In this document: in pieces, positions 34,124 to 46,656 of the stretch
Numbering within the stretch: the stretch's first letter is position 1
Layout: each line of letters opens with the position of its first letter
Assembly (NCBI GenBank): GCA_015178975.1
Contig: WHVD01000009.1
Coordinates: 372,001 to 436,000, forward strand
Length of the DNA: 64,000 nt
DNA from: Hysterangium stoloniferum
Taxonomy: Eukaryota; Basidiomycota; Agaricomycetes; Hysterangiales; Hysterangiaceae
Direction: 5' to 3'
Translations under genes and position numbers: made by a program
Notes under the pieces: model-generated
Seen by the model: only the letters and a program-made list of their open reading frames with translations
What the model was told of the DNA's origin: nothing
Database searches by the model: none

Positions 34124-35489
34124 ATGATTTGAAGTAGAAAGAAGTCACGTGAAGCCTCTCGTCCGGGCTTACGGCGTTGAACGAATAATAATACCCGCAT
34201 TTCTGAACTTATTGAAAGAACCCATGAGGGGACAATTTACGAAGGTTAATATGTTGTTTCAATTACTCGATCGTGGACTTCAATGCATTGAAACTGGTTA
34301 GTAAAATTATCATTTTACCATTCAATCTGTGACTTGATTTGAAGTGGCTCGACGCAAAGCAAACCCCTCTTTAAATCTGCACGCATTTGAGGGCATCACC
34401 CAATTTGAGTCTGGGAGTAGCCCACATATGTATCTCAACCTACAGCCTCCAAATGTACCACTTCCCATGGTGTTGATTAATATTATTGCGACAGTCAGTT
34501 TACACTAAAAGAGAGTATTTGCAACTAATGAAATATTACCAGACTGAATTGGTTCCTGATATGAACCAATTCAGTCTGGTAATATTTCATTAGTTGCAAA
34601 TACTCTCTTGCCAAAAACGGCGGGTCCTGAATTCAGAGCGGACATTAACCGGCACCATCTGTACCAAGTCTGGTTACGGCATTTCTTTTCCAAAAATATC
34701 ACGGTAAATATTTTCACGACGAGTGTGGAGTGAGACCGTTGTCAGACATCAAGGCTTTATCTCAATAGTTATTTAAAGCTAAGAGTGGAGGTCTTATCTT
34801 ATAGTCAAAAGTGGGGCGGAGAATATATATCAACCTAAGTAGTCTCATCCGAGTCGAACAAGTCTTCACCAAAATAATGATTTCATCCCACCACGACGGA
34901 GAAGTATTTTCATAGCCATACTGTTGGATTTCGAACATCATCCAAGCTCATGTTCCTTTGTTCCCTTCCCCTATTGTTCCATTATCCCCCCCTTTTTTTC
35001 ACATTCCCATTGTCTTCCCCATATAGCATTATATTGTTCTTTAGGGTAGCTACATGCGAATATAGCTCCCTGTGCGATTGGGAGGGTTTTCTGCTACCCG
35101 AGTACGTGATAGAAACACGCGTATTTTAACACATACCTTTGTACTGTCGAAGCAGTGAAGCTCCATAGTTTGTGATTTGCAAGGTTAGGGAAGTCGAGGC
35201 CACAAAACTGGCAGCCAACATGAGCCCCACAGCGGAGGAAGGGTGTAGGACAATTATTATTACATGGCTTGCCTATTTCTATTTCAAGAACAACCTTCAC
35301 GGCTATCAATAATTTTGTCCAAGCCTCTGAATTAAATCTTAACCGGACACATCCGACTTGTTGGCATATTATGCGTATAGAAGCCGCATGCACAGCCCTT
35401 TACTGTGGTTTCGGCGCGATGCCAATTACATAGCTTGGCAGAGGGCATACAATAACAATCATTGCCACCCCCAACGCCTCGGTCGCAAG
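34124..35489. other. Intergenic region between divergent host genes
   Basis: 1.37 kb between the starts of the methyltransferase and GGT genes, so it should hold both promoters. A perfect inverted repeat lies at 34509-34609. Pyrimidine-rich runs lie at 34950-35020. I see no convincing TATA box and no supported gene. Confidence 0.5.
34509..34609. repeat. Perfect 47-bp inverted repeat with 7-nt spacer
   Basis: Arm 34509-34555 is the exact reverse complement of 34563-34609, with the spacer CTGATAT. The next outer base pair does not match. The arms start AAGAGAGTATTTGC. No TSD is obvious and no copy of either arm is seen elsewhere in the window. Confidence 0.95.
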
Positions 35490-38168
35490 ATGCGTCCCCT
35501 TGTTTCTATCTTATCTTTCATTGGGGTTGTCCTGGCCGCAACCAGCATCCCAACGTCTGGCAAACATGGCGCGGTCGCGACTGAAGTTGCAGAATGTAGT
35601 GATATTGGCGTCGACATTTTGAAAGAAGGTGGTAATGCTGCTGATGCTGTGGGTCTTATTTGGTGGTGTTAGGGATTATTGAACACTGAAAATGTTTGAC
35701 ATTTGTGACTTTATTCAGATGATAGCTAGTGCACTGTGTGTCGGCACCATATCAGCGTACCACTCAGGTATCGGAGGTGGCGGTTTTATGCTGTGATTAT
35801 AGCTGCGGTGCCTCAGTAGTAGTATGACTTAGAAGCTAATGACGTTTCGTAGTGTTCGCTTCAATAAGGGCAAGACTCATGACTACGAAATGGTAGGTGT
35901 TTCAATATTCTGCTAGTGAATTTCTTAATACGTTCATTTCTTAATAGATCGATTTCCGAGAAAGTATGCCAGCCGCAGGAAATCAAACCATGTACATCGA
36001 CTCCCCTGACCCTACCGCCTCCACAATCGGAGGACTAGCAGTTGGCGTTCCGGGCGAATTGAGAGGTTGGGAGCAATTGCACAGCCGACATGGCAAGCTT
36101 CCTTGGAAAAGGTTGTTCCAGCCTGCCATAAATGTTGCCAGAGGAGGGTTTCTTATTAATCCTGCATTGGCAAGTCAGCTGAAAAGTCAGTAATTTCCCG
36201 ATCAATTTCGGGATATGAATTAATTAACTAAAATAATAAAATTTGAAATATGCAGGCACTCTTGGCTTTTTGACTAAGGATCCTTTATGGGCCGAAGTTT
36301 ACGCACCAAATGGGACGCTTTTAAAGCAGGGGGACATATGCTTCCGTAAGGTTCGTACAACCGCCCATGGTGCAACGAACAGATAATAATCACTTCCACA
36401 GCGATATGCCGATACACTAGAGAAGTAAGCCAATATGTGCAGGTTAGCACTTATCCGATTGACAAAAGTGTGAATTAGGATCTCGGAACACGGTGCAGAC
36501 ATCTTCTACCACGGAGAAATAGCCGTTAACACTGCAGCTGGTATGTCCTGATAGTTCGATCCGTAAGGCAAGAAATTTCCATTTTCTTTGCAGCTGCATA
36601 CGCTCGTGGTGGAATACTAACTACCAGTGACCTTGCGAATTATTCCGCAATCATAAGAAAGCCTGCTAATATCAGTATGTTTTATTTGTATGCATTATCC
36701 CGCAGATTATTTCACCGAAGTTCTCCGCAGCTTACCGCAATCATCGTATCTTCTCGACCATTGCACCCTCCTCTGGATCGGTCGTCTTAGCGGCACTTAA
36801 AATATTCGAAGGATTCCCAGGGAGTGTTAGCGATGCTGATCCCGCTATTAATGTGACGACGCATCGTCTCATCCAGGCGACAAGGTTTGGTTATGCAGAA
36901 CGGTCCGCGATTTTTACTTCAAGATCTCGATGATGAGGATTCTGAGACAGTACTTGACTTGTAGCACTAACTTCGGAGACCCCGCATTCACGGCTAACGT
37001 ATCATCGCTGGAAGCGTAAAAAGATTGTTATCTGTCCCTAACGCTCACTCATTTCAACTTTCACAGGGAGTTCTTGCTTGAGTCCACTGCGGCGGCAGCT
37101 CGTGCCAGAATTAATGATACCCATAACTTCGACGACAGCTTTGTGAATTCCCTCTTGGCTCCATCCATGCTGAGCTGTCGTGCTGATAATATTTGCATAT
37201 AGTATAACATTAACAACTTCATTGTATTGGACGATCATGGCACTTCTCACATGGCCGTTGTTGACGCCACTGGGATGGCAGTATCTTTGACCACCAGTAT
37301 GGTTTCGTTCGTTTTATTGTGGATGCACACCTTATAGACTATAATTGTTGTTTTCAGCCGTGAATTTGATTTGGGGGAGTCAAGTTATGACCGCTGATGG
37401 CATCGTTCTTAACGGTAAGAATCTCTCTATTCATCAAGTCTAGATATTGAGCCAATACTGATTATATTGTCAGATGAAATGGATGATTTTTCTTGTTCGT
37501 CCTGGGATCCATCTTTGCAATACTGAATTAATGTCTTATTGGCAGCCCCTGGCCAGACTAATTCCTTCGGATTCGCTGCATCTCCCGCCAACCTTATTGT
37601 TCCCTTTAAACGCCCACAGTCTTCCATCTCCTCTTCCATCGTTGAAGACCTAAAAACCGGAGAATTTAAAATGGCCACTGGTTCGGCAGGTGGTTCACGT
37701 ATCATCACAACTACACTGCAAAACATCTACCACTACATCGACCAAGGGCTTACGCCAAATGCTTCGGTACATCACGGAAGGTGGCATGATCAACTGACGA
37801 ATGTGACATTTTTCGAGGTGATCCCTATTGAATTTATTCAAGGAATTCACCTTAGGGTGTATTATTTTTCTAGCAAGCGGCACCTCAGATAGGTGTCCCT
37901 GGAGTCTCCAACGCGACGGTGGCGTTCTTGGCTAACATAAACTGTAAACACATTCTGTCCTTGCGCACAATTTTGTCTTATTCTTGGGCAGATAATGTCA
38001 CATATCAAGATACCACTGGTAGCGCTGGACATAGTATGTCTTTTCACAATGCCTCTGAGTTGCTGTGTGGTACTAAACATGTTTGAAGTCATAGGAAAGG
38101 ATGCCGACGGAACATTTGTTCCTGCCAGTGACCCACGCTCGCTTGCTGGGGGAGTGGCCGCCTTCTAA
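35490..38168 (+). CDS. Gamma-glutamyltransferase / glutathione hydrolase, about 18 exons
   Basis: The enzyme cleaves the gamma-glutamyl bond of glutathione. It matures by self-cleavage at a Thr. The ATG at 35490 starts a hydrophobic signal-type N-terminus (LVSILSFIGVVLAATS), followed by GGNAADA. I trace exons of 23 to about 300 nt separated by GT-AG introns of about 30-75 nt. Landmarks: SGIGGGGFML (35769-35792), IDFRESMPAAG (35948 on), ISEHGADIFYHGEIA (about 36480), APSSGSVVL (36766-36792), DDHGTSHMAVVDATG (37230-37274) with the processing Thr in GTSH, PGQTNSFGF (37551 on), and GSAGGSRII (37684-37710) forming the oxyanion region. The C-terminus ends SDPRSLAGGVAAF. Every traced junction keeps frame. 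Secreted or membrane-facing location is inferred from the signal. Confidence 0.9.
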
Positions 38169-38710
38169 TTCAAGAGTATCGAAATGGTTAAGAGCCTAAT
38201 TCCAGGAGTTACATAAAGGATCTGATATTCAGATTTAGTTAAATTGGACTTGATAATCCAATCTCGCATGAAGAGCCTTTATACATGGAAGTAAATATGT
38301 TATCATATATTCTCGAATGACAGTGTCTGTTTTGATCTTTTTTCTTTGTGTATATGGTTGGGTCCTTCAAAGTTGTCGGACAAACTACTGTAGTTTCCAT
38401 TGGTCCGTCACGATTCATTACCCCGCTATCAATTTCGACAGGTCCTATCTATGCCTTGATATCGTTGAATGTGTGCGTAAATACATTTTCTGGACAGAAG
38501 TGGACTGTATTGAAGTTTGAGTGACCTGTAACCGACGAAATGAGTCAAGTAACACATAACTGACAGAGACCACAACGGAAAACCATATGTACAATGTGTC
38601 AAAATCCCATGTGACCTGGCGAAAACTTTTCAAAGCTGAGGATGCCTATAAAATGGGCACAAAATGTGATTGGGATTGTTTAAAATTTTTCCTTGTTCAC
38701 AAAGGGAAAT
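38169..38710. other. Intergenic, no feature seen
   Basis: Short AT-rich spacer with no supported gene. A TATA-like CCTATAAAATGGG at about 38644-38656 lies 55-65 bp before the ATG of the next, decayed gene and could be its promoter. Confidence 0.4.
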
Positions 38711-39420
38711 ATGCCGATCCGTCCTCTCAAAGACGTCACTCTGGCGTCCGATGTCGAAAATTCTGAACTTTTGGGTGCCGTAAAATTGACCACTGAGCAA
38801 GAACGGCAGAGGGGGAAAGTCAAGAATAGGGGCGATTTGATAAGGAACGGTTAAACAAGAAAGCGGAGGCTGAGAAGAAAGCGGGAGAGATCAAGGCACC
38901 GAGGCCAAGGCAAAGGCGGAAAAAGGAAGGGAGGAAAAAGAAGCCCGGGAGGCCAGTTCAGGAAAGCGAGGGAGAGAAAAGGGGCTCGAGAAGCCGAGTT
39001 CAAAAGATGGCTGCTATCGCAGTGAAGGTGAAGTTTGTACCTAGATCTGCACTTAGGGGAGTCCGAGGTTTAACTGCAGTATTGTTTATAGCGGAGGACG
39101 AGGCAGGATCATCAAGAAGTCCTCAAAAGGTGGGTTTAGTTTTCGCCATTCGGTTTCCGAAACTAATACCTTGTATAGAAAATACAAAAAGTGACTGAGT
39201 CGGGGAACGAAATTCATCCCATCCCTTGTGTTCGGTGTGCAACGTCGGGAACCGACTACATGAAAAAGTAAGGTCGCACTAGCGCATGTCTCCCCTGCTC
39301 TAATAAAAAGGTGGAATGCGCTCTCACTTCAGAGACGGGGATAAATACCGTCATGGAAGTGGTGTCGACATAGTTGCCGCATAGAGAGGTTGACGGCAGC
39401 CGTGAGGAGTTGAGGGAAGA
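38711..39420 (+). pseudogene. Decayed gene with basic coiled-coil stretch and Cys cluster
   Basis: The ATG at 38711 opens MPIRPLKDVTLASDV and about 35 more residues. The frame is then lost in a Lys/Glu/Ala-rich region (38830-39000) typical of a charged coiled coil. Coding resumes at 39007, has a probable intron (39129-39180), and continues into CVRCATSG and ACLPCSNKKVECAL (39230-39325), with a TAA between them. The CxxC pairs resemble a fungal zinc-binding cluster, but the spacing is not diagnostic for Zn2Cys6. Frameshifts and stops make it a pseudogene. Function unknown. Confidence 0.5.
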
Positions 39421-40003
39421 GTGGGTGCTACTTTAGGGAAAACGAACCTTAATGGCAGCCGGGCCATAGGAAAGTGCCGCGCAGGGTGTCGCGACTGCCG
39501 CGAACACCTCCAAATACCCTCAAATACGCATTTAACTAGCATAAAATAAATATAGTTTTGTATATATTCTTCATAATATATCATATGTCTACTGGGGCTC
39601 TGCTAATTTACTGGGTTTTACATAATGTTTAAAATTGTGAATTAGCCACTTTCTTAAGAGTATATATCATTTAAAATGGTATTTTAAGTATTAACATTCA
39701 AAATATAGCTATGTTTTAGTCTGAAGCCAAAATGGATGTTCGCGGCAATTGTCCACTTTTCGCGGCACCTCACAGCAGTGCGCGTGTCGGAGTTTGAAAA
39801 ACTTCCAAGCCTCGACAGTCAATATCTGCAAGTCCTGACCCAAAGTGCACTATATCATTTGGTGACACTCTGATCAGCTTTTCTACTCATCCACTGTTAT
39901 TGAGCATTGTTTCTTTCCAGTTATTCTACACTTCTGTAAGGGTTTGGGAATCTCTTACTTTGGAAAGGTACTATCCTTCCTCTTAGATAGTTGTCTCTGT
40001 TTC
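39421..40003. other. Non-coding stretch before the Gypsy-B element
   Basis: AT-rich with no supported gene. The last five bases, GTTTC (39999-40003), are the left target duplication of the retrotransposon. The sequence continues at 46190. Confidence 0.5.
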
Positions 40004-40861
40004 TGTTAAGAACTGAAACTGACAGATGTTGGCAGGCTGACGGGGACTGATCAGAAGGACTTGGCTTCAGCTTATGTGCTGCGCCCTCGCAAGTTACCAT
40101 TGGGTGTCCTTAAATTTCAGGCGGGTGGAAACTAGTCCTGTTGAGTAAACCTCTCAGTAAACTACTGATCGGAAACTGAAGGATAAGTTGAGGGTTGGGC
40201 TGAGGGGTCAGAGACCAAGAGTCAGAGACTGAGAGTGTCAGAGACTGAGGGTCACAGACTGAGAGTTGGAGACTGAGCATCGGAGATTAGAGGTTGAAGT
40301 CGTAAATGTAGGTTGAATCGTAAATCGGATGGAGTTGGAATGTGGTGGTCGTAAATAGATAATGGAGTTGGAAATTAGAGGGGTATCTAAGTTGATCTAA
40401 GTTGATATTCTGATTGTCTAATAACTACATTTACAGCGGGTTTATATATGAGTTGTCAGCATCTAGAAACTACTAACTAAAGGAAGAGCGGAAACACTAT
40501 TTGACAAATAGACTTGACTAGAAACCAGAAGGTTACGATAAGATCAGAAGCTGAGATTTAGCCGAGAGCGGGATTATGAGAAAAGGGAATAGTCCACAGG
40601 CTACAAGTATATACGGGCATATGTGAAACATAGTGTAAAACAGATTATCATAATGAAAGGGGACGTATCAAGCATAACCAGATGGTACGAGTATATTTTG
40701 ACAGGGGTGTAAATGGGGTTTGATCACTGTGAAGGTATACATCAGTGTCGGTGTTCCGAAGGTTGCCGAAATGATGACTTGATCAATAACTTGGAACATC
40801 GATAGACTGTAGTATTCTCGGGGACTGTCGGATTGCGACATGGTACGACACAGTCATAACA
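40004..40861 (-). repeat. 3' LTR of the Gypsy-B element
   Basis: On the - strand it begins TGTTATGACTG and ends CAGTTCTTAACA. The conserved module is at 40057-40082, 53 bp from the 3' end. Runs of GAGACTGAGNGTC-type repeats lie at about 40210-40280. Confidence 0.93.
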
Positions 40862-41559
40862 GTATCCCCCCATTTGGCTAAAATCCCAAGGGGGCTGAAA
40901 AGTGCTGAAGAATAAGGTGAAGGCAGGAAGGTCGGAAGGGGATGGGATTTGGCAAGGTGCTGGAAAGGGTTCAGAAAAGGTTTAGAAAAGTTCAGAAAGA
41001 ATTCAGAAAGAATTTGGAGAGGATTCAGAAAGTCAAGATCGAGATGAAGGTCAGGACGAGGCCATAATCATATTTGGATACTTGAATTTAAGTTCAAACC
41101 TCTGAAAAGGTCCAGAAATCTAAAAATGTCCAAAAATCCAATAAGATCTGAAAGTCTGAAAAGGTCTGGGACAAAGTCCGGAAGTTCTAAGGGATCCGAG
41201 CACACTGAAAATGTGGGAGCAGACAAACAGGGCAAGGGGGACAGGGGTGATGAAAGTCCAAAGATGCCAAAATGCAGAGGGTGCAAGGCAGTGTGAGAAT
41301 AAATGCTAACCAGTAGGACAGAAAAGAAAGGTGCCAGAAAGGCCGGAAGGTGTCCAAATAGACTGGAAATTGCCCATGAGGGGCCGGAGTGTTACCTGGG
41401 GGCAACAGGGAATGCCGAGTTGCTGGCAGCCACTGAGAGGGCTGAGGAGGAAGTGAAGGAAAAGAGACAGGATACAAAAATATGGGTGTTGGAAAAATGT
41501 CGGGATGCTGTAGATTATAGGGGTCCAGATTTGTTCGGATATGCTTGATGGAAGTCTTT

Positions 41560-43210
41560 GATGATGTCCAACGTGTTTCTGAGTTCTGTGGGAAGAATCC
41601 AGGATGCTTATTCATCGGTACCTTCGTAACCTGTCCACTTGACCAAATAGTGTAGTTTGCAGGTATGTCAGTGATTATCCATCTTTGAATCTAGGATTTC
41701 CGATATCTCGAATTCGGGTTCCCCATCAATAACCACGGGTGGAGGTGGAGGTTGTATGTATTTTGGTATCATGTTAGCAACATAAGGTTCTAACATTGAG
41801 ACATGAAATACCGGTGTACTGCATGCATATTCTTGGGAAGCTGAAGCATCCAAGAGAGCATCCCTGCTTGTGCTATAATTTCAAAAGGTTCTAAGTACTT
41901 ATTGGTGAGCTTTTTGGATGGCCTAGTCATTTGGAAGAACTCAGCTTTGACAAATACTCGGTCACCGATCTTGAGTTCAGGGGGCAGCAGCCGATTTTTG
42001 TCTGTGGAGTGTTGGTAATATTCCTGGGCTGATGCAATGTTCTTTCGAAGTTCTTGGTGTGGCTCGTTGAGGTTTGTGACAAAGTCCTGAGCATGGGTTG
42101 AAGTGAGATCACATTCCAGATGGATAGCGATGTTTGGGTTGTAGCCTTTATTTGCGAAGAAAGGGGAAATGCCGGTAGTAGCATTTGGGGCGTTGTTATA
42201 TGTGAATTCGGCAAGCGGTAGAAGTGATTTCCAATTGTCTTGTTGATAGTTGCAATAGACTTGGATGTACTGTTCCAATGTTTGATTAGTGCATTTGGTT
42301 TGGCTGTTGCTTTCTGGGTGGTAGCTGGAAGTGAAATGGAGTTTCATCTCAAGTGCTTTTCCGAGTGACCTAAAAAAGTGAGAGATGAACTCGGATCTGC
42401 GATCAGAAGTGAAATGCAATGGAATGCCATGCTTGGAGAATACATAAGTGACGAACAAATTGGCCAACTGTATGGATGTTACTGTATCATAAGTTGGAAT
42501 GAAAATACTTTGCTTGGTAAGCCGATCCACAACAACGGGAATTGTGGTATGGCCGTTGGATGCCGGTAGGTATTCGATGAAATCCATTGATATTGAATTC
42601 CAGGGTTTTTCCAGTATTGGGAGTTGTTTGAGTAGGCCATATGGTTTGTGACGTCTTGATTTGGAAATGTGCACAGTTGGTGCATGATTTACAATAATGC
42701 TTGACAAAATCTCGGAGACCGGGCCATGTATATATTCTCTTCGGATAAGTCTGATGGTAGATTGATACTGAAATGTCCTGAGATCAGGTGGTTGTGTTTA
42801 TACTGTAAGACTCAAAGTTGGAGAGTGTTGGAGTCTGGAACATATATGCAATTGTCAAGTTTAATGAAACCTTGCGGGTTGAGTGACCATTGGAATGATT
42901 GGGGTATGACGGAATATTGAGGTGTGCTTTGGTGACTGGGTCTAATGGAATTGCGGATAGTATGTCTTGATGTAATTTTTCGGTGTCCATAAGGATAACA
43001 CTGTGCATGACTGCTGGATGTATAAGGTAAGTAGCTCGGATTAACTCGGACAGTTGTTCCAATGAAAACATAGGCTTGAAATTATGCAGATTAACTGTGG
43101 CATAGTTGCTACTCCCCTCTTTAGGATAGATGTCCCATCATCTAGTCATAACGTCGGGTTTTCCACCAAGGTGGCCGGGATGGAAAGCAGATGACCATAT
43201 TAAAGGCAGA
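41560..43210 (-). pseudogene. Gypsy-B integrase and chromodomain, catalytically dead
   Basis: Reading - strand: RNase H/integrase connection (HPGHLGGKPDVMTR at about 43160), NYATVNLHNFKP, and after breaks the integrase core in frame 42707-41790 with SMDFIEYLP and TSDRRSEF. Thirty-five residues after the second Asp the catalytic Glu position reads Lys (SQTKC, where SQTE is expected). The C-terminal GDRVFVKAEF region and a chromodomain (YLVKWTGYEGTDE, about 41600-41650) follow. The product would place cDNA in chromatin, but the lost Glu and the stops rule out activity. Confidence 0.85.
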
Positions 43211-43399
43211 GAGGTATTCGGAGAAGGGCCGGGTGACGGCATTTTCAGAATCCGAAGTTTCCAAAAGTTCAGAGAGGTCAGAAAATCTGGAAATCTGAAA
43301 TTGAGCTGAAACATTGGTGCCAAAAGACCAAGTATGCCAAAAGGGTTGGAATGGCACAAAAGGCCATATATGCTAAAAAGTTGAGATAAAAACAATCAT

Positions 43400-44420
43400 G
43401 GCAAGAAGAAAAACTCAACAAAGAGTTAAAATTCAGAGAGTCCGAGGTTTCTAGAAGGTCCAAAAATTCACAGAATTTGAAGTCGGACGAAAAGGGCTGA
43501 AAAGGCTGGAAGAAAGGCCAGGGATCCAAAAGGCTAGGATTGCCTGAAGGCCAAAGCCTGAAAGGCTGGATTAAACTGATTTTTGGCAAGCAAACACTCA
43601 ACAGATAATTGGGAACAGAAAGGTTCGAGGATTCTGGAAAGTCCGGAAATCTGAGGAATCCAAAGTTAAGTGAAAGTGTTGAACATGCCAAAAACAGCCA
43701 TAAATGCCTAAAGGGCTGAATATGCTAAAAGGCTTGAGGTGCCCAAAAGGGCCAAGGGTTGCCCGAAGGTCAAGAGTGCCAAAAGAGGCCAGGGGTGCCC
43801 GAGAAAAGGGCTGAGGGTTGCCTGAAGGCCAAAAGTGCCTGAAAGGCTGGATTAACTGATCTCAGGAAACAATCACTCAACAAACAGGTAGGATCTAAAG
43901 GGTCTGGAAATTCCAGAAAGTCCGGAAGTCCGAAGAATCCAAAAGTTCCAAAGGTTCTGAAGGTTCTGGAAAGTTCAGAAGAAACCATGGAATCCGAGTT
44001 TAAGTGAGAGAGTGGGAAGCCAAAAGACCAGAGATGCCGAAAAGGCCAGGCCCAGAAGGGCCATGGGTGCCCGAAGGCCAGAGATGCCTGAAAAGCCAGA
44101 TTAAACTGATCTTAACGAGCATATACTCAACAGGTAATTGAAATCCAAAGGGTCCAAAGATTCCGGAAATTCCGGAAATCCAAGGAATCCAAAGAATCCA
44201 AAGTTGACTGAAAGAGTAGAACATGCCAAAAGGGACCAGAGGTACCAAAAGGCCAGAAAATGCCCAGAAAGGGCTGAGGATTGCCCGAAGGCCAGAGATG
44301 TCTGAAAATATTCAGAGAAGACCAATACAGTCAAATGAGAGGCATCAGAAGTTTCAGAAAATTTACTGCTCAATACCCAGAAATCAATGGATTATAGTGG
44401 GTGAGACAGTGGTATCCTAG
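43400..44420. repeat. Degenerate ~250-280 bp tandem units inside Gypsy-B
   Basis: The phrase GATTAAACTGAT followed by a variant of CACTCAACAG recurs at about 43568, 43850 and 44099. The rest of each unit (AAAGGCCAGAGATGCC and TCCGGAAATCC variants) also repeats. Open frames on the - strand are Phe/Pro/Leu-rich and low-complexity, so I treat the block as a repeat array in place of the missing gag-pro. Confidence 0.6.
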
Positions 44421-45319
44421 AAATAATCAAGCAACTCATACTGCTAGTCAAAGGGTGACGTCCAGATTTGTTCCACAAGGGAAACAAATAAATGCTCCTC
44501 AGAGAAACTGCAAAGAGCCAGAAAATGTCCCATAAGGGAACCAGAAAGCGTATTGCAGTTTGGGATGTATCCAGGTTGCAAAAGCCGATGAGAGATGGGT
44601 ACTACATAAAATCATCCTGACTCAGAGTCCGACCTGCCGAAAAAACCAGAAAGTCTGGAGAGTCATTGTAGGAATAAATGCAGAGGTTGAGAGGAATCCG
44701 AATAGTCAGAAAATAGTTGGAGAATGGGTCGGAAGGTAGTGACAAGACAAGGAACATACATGGGACAGCATGGGCCAAAGGGTAGGTCGGAAAATGGTCC
44801 AAACAAAAGTTCAGAAAAGGGGTCGGGACCCAAAAAAGGTCCAAAGGCGAGGCAAAGAACAAGGGTAAGCAAGGTGATGTCAATTTGGAGTTATGAGCAA
44901 TGGTTTAGGAAGGTATATCTGTAAAGAAAACCAGGCACTAGGTGGCCAACACATTGTGAACTTGAATCCATAATATACCATCAAGGTAAATGGCAGACAT
45001 AGGAAATTTCCGGAAGCCGACGGATTCCGAGAGTATGGTGACTAGTAGGAAATTAGTCTGTCCAGAATATCTGGAAATAATCTGGAGCTGAGCAAACCAG
45101 GGGCAGGACAAAACAAGGATCGGAGCAGGGCAAAATGAGTGGAATCTGAGTAAAACAGGATCAGCTTTGGCCATTAACTTATCTTTGCATCTGGAAATCA
45201 GAGTGATGTCTGAAAACACAAAAGGGTTCTGTAAAAGATAAGTAATGCGATGCCGATGTGGAGTGATGAACAAATGAATAGACATAAGGACGGGTTTGCG
45301 AGTAGAAATCAGAATATAC
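44421..45319. other. Gypsy-B internal leader region, no gene recognised
   Basis: Between the repeat array and the 5' LTR, where gag should begin on the - strand. I see short frames only and no zinc knuckle. Confidence 0.4.
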
Positions 45320-46189
45320 TGTTAAGAACTGAAACTGATGGATGTCGGCAGGCCGACGGGGACTGATCGGAAGGACTTGGCTTCAGCTTATGTGCTGCAC
45401 CCTTGCAAGTTACCGTCGGGTGTCCTTAAATTTTGGGCGGGCGGAAACTAGTCCTGTCGAGTAAACCTCTCAGTAAACTACTGATCGGAAACCAAAGGAT
45501 AAGTCAAGGGTTGGGCTGAGGGGTCGGAGACCAAGAGTCAGAGACTGAGAGTGTCAGAGACTGAGGGTCACAGACTGAGCATTGGAGACTGAGCGTCGGA
45601 GATTAGAGGTTGAAGTCGTAAATGTAGGTTGAATCGTAAATCGGATGGAGTTGGAATGTGGTGGTTGTAAATAGATAATGGAGTTGGAAATTAGAGGGGT
45701 ATCTAAGTTGATCTAAGTTGATCTAAGTCAATATTCTGATTGTCTAATAACTACATTTACAGCGGGTTTATATATGAGTTGTCAGCATCTAGAAACTACT
45801 AACTAAGGGAAGAGCAGAAACACTATTTGACAAATAGACTTGACTAGAAACCAGAAGGTTACGATAAGATCAGAAGCTGAGATTTAGCTGAGAGCAGGAT
45901 TACAAGAAAAGGGAATAGTCCACAGGCTACAAGTATATACGGGCATATGTGAAACATAGTGTAAAACGGATCATCATAATGAAAGGGGACATATCAAAGC
46001 ATAACCAGATGGTACGAGTATATTTTGACAGGGGTGTAAATGGGGTTTGATCGCTGTGAAGGTATACGTCAGGGTCGGTGTTCCGAAGGTTGCTGAAATG
46101 ATGACTTGATCAATAACTTGGAACATTGATAGACTGTAGTATTCTCGGGGACTGTCAGATTGCAACACGGTTACGACACGGTCGTAACA
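45320..46189 (-). repeat. 5' LTR of the Gypsy-B element
   Basis: 870 bp, matching 40004-40861. The conserved module is at 45373-45398. It has one extra GATCTAAGTT-type unit relative to the other LTR. Confidence 0.93.
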
Positions 46190-46656
46190 GTTTCTTATTT
46201 TTTATAGCTTGCTCTTTGATTAGGTTGGGAGTACCTGGCTGATAGATTAAGACAGTGAGAAGTACTGTACACCTGCAAGGTCCTAGTTGGACCTCTTTCA
46301 CTTATACACTGTGAGTGGCTTCCACTCTAGACTCTAAGGTGTAGGTTTAGTGTTTATCTATTTTGGTCACTCCAACAGCAACAGATTATATTATACCAGT
46401 CAGGGAATTATATATACAAGCTCTAAGTTCTTGTACTGTCTTCTGGTGAACTCTCTGCTGGTAAAGTCTCATATTAGTTATTAAGAAACACCATCTGTGG
46501 ACATTTTGGATCCCTGTGTATGTGTATTTTGGAATTCTTGGCTTACTGGATCACTTACACTGCTTACTCGACTTTCTGAAATTTACAGTATTCAGTTATT
46601 CCTCTTATTTTGGAATTGTCTGTCTTACATATTTCTCTAATGGTATATTATCATAC
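46190..46656. other. Sequence upstream of the MULE-like gene
   Basis: It continues 39998 once the retrotransposon is removed. No gene recognised. CATAC at 46652-46656 is the left duplication of the next LTR. Confidence 0.4.

Larger units (their letters stand above)
40004..46189 (-). mobile_element. Gypsy-B copy with both LTRs and exact TSD (interior partly lost)
   Basis: LTRs at 40004-40861 and 45320-46189 are direct repeats, 858 and 870 bp, with few differences. GTTTC flanks the whole element (39999-40003 and 46190-46194). Pol is on the - strand. A polypurine tract (ATGGGGGGATAC on that strand) adjoins the 40861 LTR, which is thus the 3' LTR. No TGG primer-binding site follows the 5' LTR, which would fit a self-priming chromovirus; this is inference. 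The interior is only 4.46 kb and lacks recognisable gag, protease and RT. Confidence 0.93.

Noticed and set aside
35094..35393. 99-codon - strand frame upstream of GGT
   Set aside because: No domain, no splice or promoter support, and it overlaps the GGT upstream region; likely chance.
43138..44373. Several Phe/Pro/Leu-rich - strand frames
   Set aside because: They are low-complexity by-products of the degenerate tandem array inside Gypsy-B, not gag.
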